Positions 58,709 through 64,000 of a stretch of DNA of 64,000 bases are shown here, piece by piece; position 1 is the stretch's first letter; every line of letters begins with the position of its first letter. The notes beneath the pieces were generated by a model. The model saw nothing but the letters and a program-made list of their open reading frames with translations. It was not told the origin of the DNA and ran no database searches. The position numbers and the translations under genes are program-made. Source of the DNA: Zanthoxylum bungeanum (lineage: Eukaryota > Streptophyta > Magnoliopsida > Sapindales > Rutaceae); NCBI GenBank assembly GCA_019454045.1, contig SKCR01021144.1, positions 124,001 through 188,000 of the forward strand, given 5' to 3'.

Positions 58709-60717
58709 TGTTGGAGTTTCTAGGTCCATAGAATCGAATACAAGCCATGAATCTATGTGTGAATACAAATCGAGAGAAAGTCGCGGAATACTTACATCGA
58801 TCGGTTGAGCGACGATTTGGGCAACAAAAAACGAAATCTGCCTTGACAGTGGACTGCACTGCAGTGGGCTGCTGTGAACAGTAAATTTCGCCCCTTATCT
58901 TCAAGTTTTGAAGCTCCAAGCTTCATCATTTTGTTTCCCGGCTCATGGGTATACTTCCCTATCACCTTCGCATTGATCCCGGAGTGTGCTAGCACTCTTG
59001 TTTTTCCACAAACGCACTTGCTTCCCTCCCTTTGCTTCTTAAATCGGCAGTTCACTGCCTCACATGACCAACAAAAACGTGAGTGATGAGAGGAAGAAGA
59101 AGAGGAGAGAGAGGAGGGAAAAGTGTTTCACGGTTTTGTGTGTGTAATTTGTGTATCTAATACACATGAATTTCTTTGAAATTCATTTCACACACATTTG
59201 GCTTTAATTGCCAACCACACACATCACTCATCACATCAAGTCAACTCAATCAAGTTGTCAAGTCACATCACTCAAAGTGACAAGTGATTTGACGCTTGAT
59301 GCGACTAATGATTTGACGCTTGATTTGACGTGCCGCACTCGAATTCGAAATACGAATGCGCTCGCAAATAATCTCGGGCTCGGGTTCGCTAATTCCAAAT
59401 TAACGAATTTTCCTTTGCGTCGTAATTAAATGATTATGCCTAGCGAAATCACTATTCACATCGCTAACGAATTAATTCTGAATTAATTCGTTCGCCCGAA
59501 TTAAAATCTAATTTTAATTCCGCGTCGAAATCCAATTTCATATAATATATCCAATATATTAATTTACCGATTAATTCCAAATTAATCGTTCTCTCTCTTT
59601 AAATGATTCTACACAATTAATCCCAGATTAATTTTCTCTCATCTAATTAATCTCAGATTAATTAAAAGTGCGAGTCATACGTCATCGGTGAATCTTTGGG
59701 AAGCGACCCATGAGATCCCCGGATATGTTGGCAGTCAAATCGGTCATCGGACTATCCGAACACGTAAGTACCAAGTACTACGTTTTACCGATTTACTAGA
59801 CAAGGTTGGCTTCTAGCAAAGCACCAAGTCTTCCCAATTCTCCGGATATATTCTTATAAGAATATTTAAGATCTATATCAGGCGTAGTCTACTAAGTATT
59901 GTGTATATCGGCCCAGTATCGGATAGTCACGTGCTAGGGCTGGGGCTGGATAAGTGTCTGCCCCGTCCGAAGCACATGTCGGATGTCTGGTAACTAGTCT
60001 CTATAATCGGATATGCATGACCTAGTCATAATATCCCGATGGTTGTGCAACACTTAAGAGCACTAATACCGTATCCTGCGTGACATCATCTCCACTATGA
60101 CTGAAGTGATACTTCTGTCTTAACATCACACCCAATACTCTACGATTCTCAATATACCCAGCATTGGCGTACACAGAACCGGTTAGAGTCCTAGACGACC
60201 TCAACTAAAGTATATTGATTGTCGTAAGCATTAGCGGTGCAAGTCTCAGGTTAAGACCAAATACACCTACCCTGATGTCGGACTCCCATAGACACATAGT
60301 CATAATACCAATGGGATTCCGAGGGGTCTATCCAGAGCGAAGCTGTTTCCCGTACCATCGGTGAAAACACAACCTCCTATCGCACTTGCATAAGTATCCA
60401 ATACTTAAATATATGAGAACTATGTCGTTGTGCCCTCACAAGGCGCACAAGTGCAATACTAGCCTATTCCGCATTATCGATGTCCTGTCTCGATAATACT
60501 CCAGCTAGGGATATTTAATGATTAACCCTTCGTGGACTGATATTGTCTCATATCATTCTCAATCCAGGAACTAATCATATGGACCTCTCTTCATTTATAT
60601 ATCTTTGGTGATCTAATCACAAACGATGAGAGTGCAATTTCCTTGTCACATAGTTAATTTGTACAACAACACCATGATCTGTACAAATAGTGACGCTATG
60701 GGTCATATTATCCAACA
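58709..60717 (-). repeat. Copia 5' LTR (right)
   Basis: 2009 bp, near-identical to 50962-52988, ending CCAACA at 60717 before the duplicated AGTTT. Confidence 0.93.
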
Positions 60718-60966
60718 AGTTTTTCAGAAAGATCTACCACTTAGACGTAGTATGAGGGTTGTACGACAACTCAATCGCTATCTAGGAGTTGGAGAGGCAC
60801 AAGTTGTCACTTCCACTGATGAGGTAGATGATCCATTGACCTGTCGTAGTGCAATGGATGATACTAATAAAGAGGAATGGCTCAAGGTCATGAACCTCGA
60901 GATGGAGTCTATGTACTCCAACTCAGTCTGGGAACTTGTAGACCAACCTGATAGGATAAAACCCTT
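60718..60966 (+). pseudogene. Ty1/copia element C: start of RT
   Basis: Continuation of copia C after the inner element, open through the YLGVGEAQVVTSTDEVDDPL and NKEEWLKVMNLEMESMYSNS blocks typical of the N-terminal side of copia RT. It ends at VDQPDRIKPL (about 60966), where a third Ogre-like LTR begins in its interior rather than at a TG end. The remaining RT and RNase H are absent from the window. Confidence 0.85.
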
Positions 60967-63299
60967 AGTGTGGGATCTCGTATGCCCGGTTGGACATATT
61001 TCATGCCTAACCAAGCATACATCGTCCAGGACTACAAGATAAATGTGGTAAAGGGTGCCTTCAGGCATTTCCCGCAAAGGGGGTGACCCTTAATCCAACG
61101 CAAGTAGTCATGAAAGTGGCAAATGACGATAGAAGAAATGAATGACGAAACAATGAAAGAAAAGTAAATAGCAGAATAAAAGAAAAGAGATGCGACCAAG
61201 AGACTTGGCCGACATCTATATAAGACCTCGTATGCCCGGTTGGATATATTTCACGTCTAACCAAGCATGCATCATCCAGGACTACAAGATAAATGTGGTA
61301 AAGGGTGCCTTCAGGCATTTCCCACAAAGGGGGTGACCTTTAATCCAATGGAAGTAGTCATGAAAGTAGCAAATAACGATAAATAAATAAATAACAGAAC
61401 AACAGGTGAAAAGTGAATAATGGAATAAAGGAAAAGAGTTGGACGTATTTCACGTCTAACTAAGCATGTATCGTCCAGGACTAAAAGATAGATGTTGTAA
61501 AATGTGCCTTCAGGCATTTCCCAAGTGGTACGTGGAGTTGTATCCCAAGTACAGACCACACTACCGTCCATTCGGATTCGGCTACGGAATTTATGTCTGG
61601 GTTTCCATCTGATATACCAAAAGGGGTGACCTTTAATCCAATGTAAAAAGCCATGCAAGTGGATGCGAAATGATAACCGAACATGAACAACAGTAAAAGC
61701 GAGACGAATACTAACGATGAATAAATAACTAACGGAAAGTAAATAGCGGAATAATAACTAAAGAGAAACACAGACAGTAAATGAACATAAAAAAATAAAT
61801 AACAAGAATATTAAAGAAATCAAATGTAACCAAGGGACTTGGCCGTTAGTGTTGGATCTTGCATGCTCGGTTGGATGTATTCCACGTCCAACCAAGCATG
61901 CCCTGTCCGGGATAACAAAACGAATATTACAGAGAGGGCCCTCAGGTCATACCTTTTAAGTCACTACTTGGAAGTACGTTGTGACGTCGCCGGAAGGGTT
62001 AATGCTCCGCGGTTTTTCTGGTTCACTAGTTCAACACTTTTGTTCACTATTTCACTATTTTGAGATGTTGTTTTCTCTGTTTTTACTGCTTTTTTTATTG
62101 TTTCCTTCACTATTTTGGACTGTTTTTTGGATCATTTTTGGGACTATTTTTGTCTCGGTTTTGGGGCTATTTTTCAGGACTGTTTTGGGTGTTTTTAGGG
62201 ATTGTTTTGTGTCGTTTAGAGGGCTGTGTTTGTGAGTAGTCTCGGCTTTTGTTGTTTACGTGTGTTCGGCGGGCAGGTTGTTCTTGTTTTGAACGTGAAT
62301 ATGGGGATTTATTTGTGTTGGTCAGGGGGACAGTTTCTTATGTTTTGTTTATTTGTGTTTATGTCGGTTGGTGGGGATTGTGTGTTGTTTATTCGGTACT
62401 AAAGGCTGGTTCACGTTGAGGGCTGCTTGTGTTGCTGAGTGTGTGAGTGTTGACAATATGTGTGTGTGGCTTGTATTTGGTGAGCAAGGTGTGTGGTCTG
62501 TGCCGAGAGAGCTATTAGGGTTGTTGAGTGATTGTTGGTGGCTTTAGGGTTGTGGGCTATTTTGTTTAGTTGGTGGAGGGTGTATTGTGATTGCCGAGTG
62601 TCTTTGTGTTTGAATGTTGTGTGGTTTTGAGGGGGTTATTATTGCTTTGGTCAGGCCGAGATAGATTATCTCATAGGGTTTATATTTTTATTTGTTTTTT
62701 ATATAGAGAGATGGAAGAGAGAGGAGGCGTGAGTCTAGAGAGAAGAAGAAGAAAGAGGGTGTCGTGAGAGTCAGGGAAAGAAGAGCCAGCCTAGGGTTTG
62801 GAATATGTTATCTTTTTATAATGGTGTGCTAGGGTTTCTCTTTTGTTCTTGGCTAGGGTTTTCATCTCATTCTTTTGTGTGTGTGCCGCCCACCTCCTCA
62901 AATATGCCTTGATTTCCTTTCCAAATTTGGAGGATCCAATCTTGGCTAATTTGGAAGGGGATTTGGAGGGATTTGGCATATGTTACATGTGATTAAATTA
63001 TCTTGGATTGGGCTCGGGCGTGTGGCCCTAAAAGGGTTGCATTGGTTGCATGGGTTTTGGATGGGTGTGTATGGGTATGTGGGCTTTCATTGGTTGCGGG
63101 GGTTTTGGGCCGTGGCTAATATTTAAAACAGAGATGGACTAAGCGAACCTGAGGCCAAACAAGTGAGTTAAATTTGATGAGGTATTAATTTTTGAATATT
63201 CCCTTCCGACGTCCGTTTCCCGCGACTTCCGCAACTTATCGGGTAGTGCCTCCATACGAGGCTCATCATTAGGCTTTATGCAAAAATACAGTGCCTACA
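60967..63299 (-). repeat. Third Ogre-like LTR, truncated and internally amplified
   Basis: Ends GTGCCTACA at 63299 next to the family polypurine tract, so it is a 3' LTR on minus. The outer roughly 480 bp (homologous to 17960-18440) are missing. The palindrome-bearing segment occurs at 60980, 61230, 61438 and 61861, i.e. a partial tandem amplification with units near 250, 210 and 420 bp. The 61980-63299 part follows 18560-20572 but is shorter and more diverged than the other two copies. Confidence 0.8.
61523..61618 (-). other. Inverted fragment of copia leader embedded in Ogre-like LTR
   Basis: The reverse complement of this segment aligns along its length with 48069-48163 in the copia C leader (GAATGGACGGTA-x-TGTGGTCTG and GGGATACAACTCCACGTA are shared). 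It sits exactly between the CTTCAGGCATTTCCC and AAAGGGGTGACC parts of the LTR unit, which are contiguous apart from a few bases in neighbouring units. Confidence 0.85.
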
Positions 63300-63314
63300 G
63301 TCGCCCCCACTTTG
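63300..63314 (-). other. Polypurine tract of the third Ogre-like copy
   Basis: Minus strand AAAGTGGGGGCGAC directly adjoining the LTR. Confidence 0.75.
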
Positions 63315-63460
63315 ATAGGACTTGTGCAGTGTGCGATAGTGATAATCTTATCAAAGTCATGCATGCATTTTCACTTACTTGGCTCGCCAGCTGTCGCCGA
63401 ACTTACCTGTTGTTTTGAGATGCTTCGAACTAAGTTGATATGGTGGTGAGGTGTTTCGAC
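63315..63460 (-). other. Conserved 3' UTR segment next to the polypurine tract
   Basis: Matches 20587-20740 (CTTGTGCAGTGTG, TCATGCATGCATTTT, TGGCTCGCCAGCTGT), so it is the constant part between array and LTR. Confidence 0.8.
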
Positions 63461-63660
63461 CCATGGTTCATTCCCGAACCGTTACTTGAGAGATGGGTGG
63501 TTCATTCACGAACCGTTACTTGAGAGGTGGTTCATTCCCGAACCGTTACTTGAGAGATTGGTGGTTCATTCCCGAACCGTTACTTGAGAGGTGGCTCATT
63601 CTCGATCCGTTACTTGAGAGGTGGTTCATTCTCGAACCGTTACTTGTATGAGATACTTCG
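63461..63660. repeat. Array of 28-35-bp GGTTCATTCCCGAACC units
   Basis: Seven units of GGTTCATTCCCGAACC followed by GTTACTTGAGAG, with lengths alternating as GATGGGT/GATTGGT spacers come and go. GGTTC and GAACC are inverted, giving a small dyad per unit. Confidence 0.9.
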
Positions 63661-63695
63661 ATCTCCGGGATTCATTCCCAAACTGAGTTGATAAT

Positions 63696-64000
63696 GTGGG
63701 CCTCGACCCCGGGATTCATTCCCAAAACTGCTGATAATGTGGGCCTCGACCCTGGGATTCATTCCCAAAACTGCTGATAATGTGGGCCTCGAACCTGAGA
63801 TTCATTCCCAAAACTATTGATAATGTGGGCCTCGACCCTAGGATTCATTCCCAAAACTGCTGATAGCATGGGCCTCGACCCTGGGATTCATTCCCAAAAC
63901 TACTGATAGCATGGGCCTCGACCCTGGGATTCATTCCCAAAACTGCTGATAGCGTGGGCCTCGACCCTGGGATTCATTCCCAAAACTGTTGATAGTGTGG
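63696..64000. repeat. 43-bp array running off the window end
   Basis: At least seven units starting GTGGGCCTCGACC at 63696, 63739 and every 43 bp after that. Same family as 21945-22367. Confidence 0.93.

Larger units (their letters stand above)
50962..60717 (-). mobile_element. Structurally complete Ty1/copia element, minus strand, 9.76 kb
   Basis: Two LTRs (50962-52988, 58709-60717) with TGTTGG...CCAACA ends, a 5-bp AGTTT duplication, an initiator-Met PBS on minus next to the right LTR and a polypurine tract on minus next to the left LTR. Minus-strand pol domains appear in copia order: integrase (about 55.2-54.85 kb), RT (54.4-53.85 kb), RNase H (53.3 kb). Coding is heavily mutated, while the LTRs remain nearly identical, so it may have been moved in trans while already defective, or undergone LTR conversion. 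It interrupts copia C between integrase and RT. Confidence 0.92.

Noticed and set aside
1..64000. Host genes, tRNA/rRNA genes or organelle DNA inserts
   Set aside because: I read no conserved host protein, tRNA cloverleaf or rRNA/plastid stretch; the only tRNA-like matches are the short retroelement primer-binding sites.

Overview
The window looks like repeat-dominated, probably heterochromatic nuclear DNA of a flowering plant. I find no convincing host gene. Almost everything recognisable belongs to LTR retrotransposons of plant lineages (Athila, Tat, Ogre-like and chromovirus-like Ty3/gypsy; several Ty1/copia) plus at least one hAT-type MITE. Diagnostic marks are primer-binding sites matching plant initiator-Met, Asp and Arg tRNAs, plant-type gag/protease/integrase/RT motifs, TG...CA ends and 5-bp target duplications. 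The species cannot be named from the sequence; a eudicot is my guess only.

Layout. 1-7271: a tandem duplication (period 4464 bp) of a gypsy LTR joined to the front of an Athila element. 5019-13430: the longer Athila copy (LTR end, tRNA-Asp PBS, gag, protease, RT, RNase H, integrase), broken by stops and split by a minus-strand copia remnant with its LTR (9233-12195). 13431-16231: a minus-strand gypsy LTR. 16232-17959 and 28273-29863: one plus-strand copia element (A), cut by a complete 10.3-kb minus-strand Ogre-like, non-autonomous LTR element (17960-28272, target duplication GAGAG) whose 3' untranslated region is a set of tandem arrays that in turn hosts a 533-bp hAT-type MITE. 29864-35634: copia LTRs and broken pol pieces. 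35635-38404: a Tat-type gypsy (LTR, PBS, gag, protease). 38405-45120: a minus-strand gypsy LTR and a purine-rich (on minus) internal region. 45121-46700: a promoter-like stretch with clustered ACGT-core boxes. 46701-50961 and 60718-60966: copia C (LTR end, PBS, gag, protease, integrase, RT start), split by a structurally complete minus-strand copia element (50962-60717, target duplication AGTTT). 60967-64000: a third Ogre-like LTR copy with rearranged 5' units, followed by its own tandem arrays.

Nothing here works as an encoded pathway: every pol gene I can read carries stops, frameshifts, deletions or altered active-site residues. The history is a layered one. Copia A and C were hit by later elements; the Ogre-like element was then hit by a MITE; the Athila front was duplicated recently. 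The most interesting signals are non-coding: a 41-nt near-perfect palindrome in the Ogre-like LTRs, five-fold arrays of a TACGTA-centred palindrome in the gypsy LTRs, paired palindromes in the copia LTRs, variable 3'-UTR satellites, and a roughly 95-bp piece of copia leader embedded in an Ogre-like LTR.
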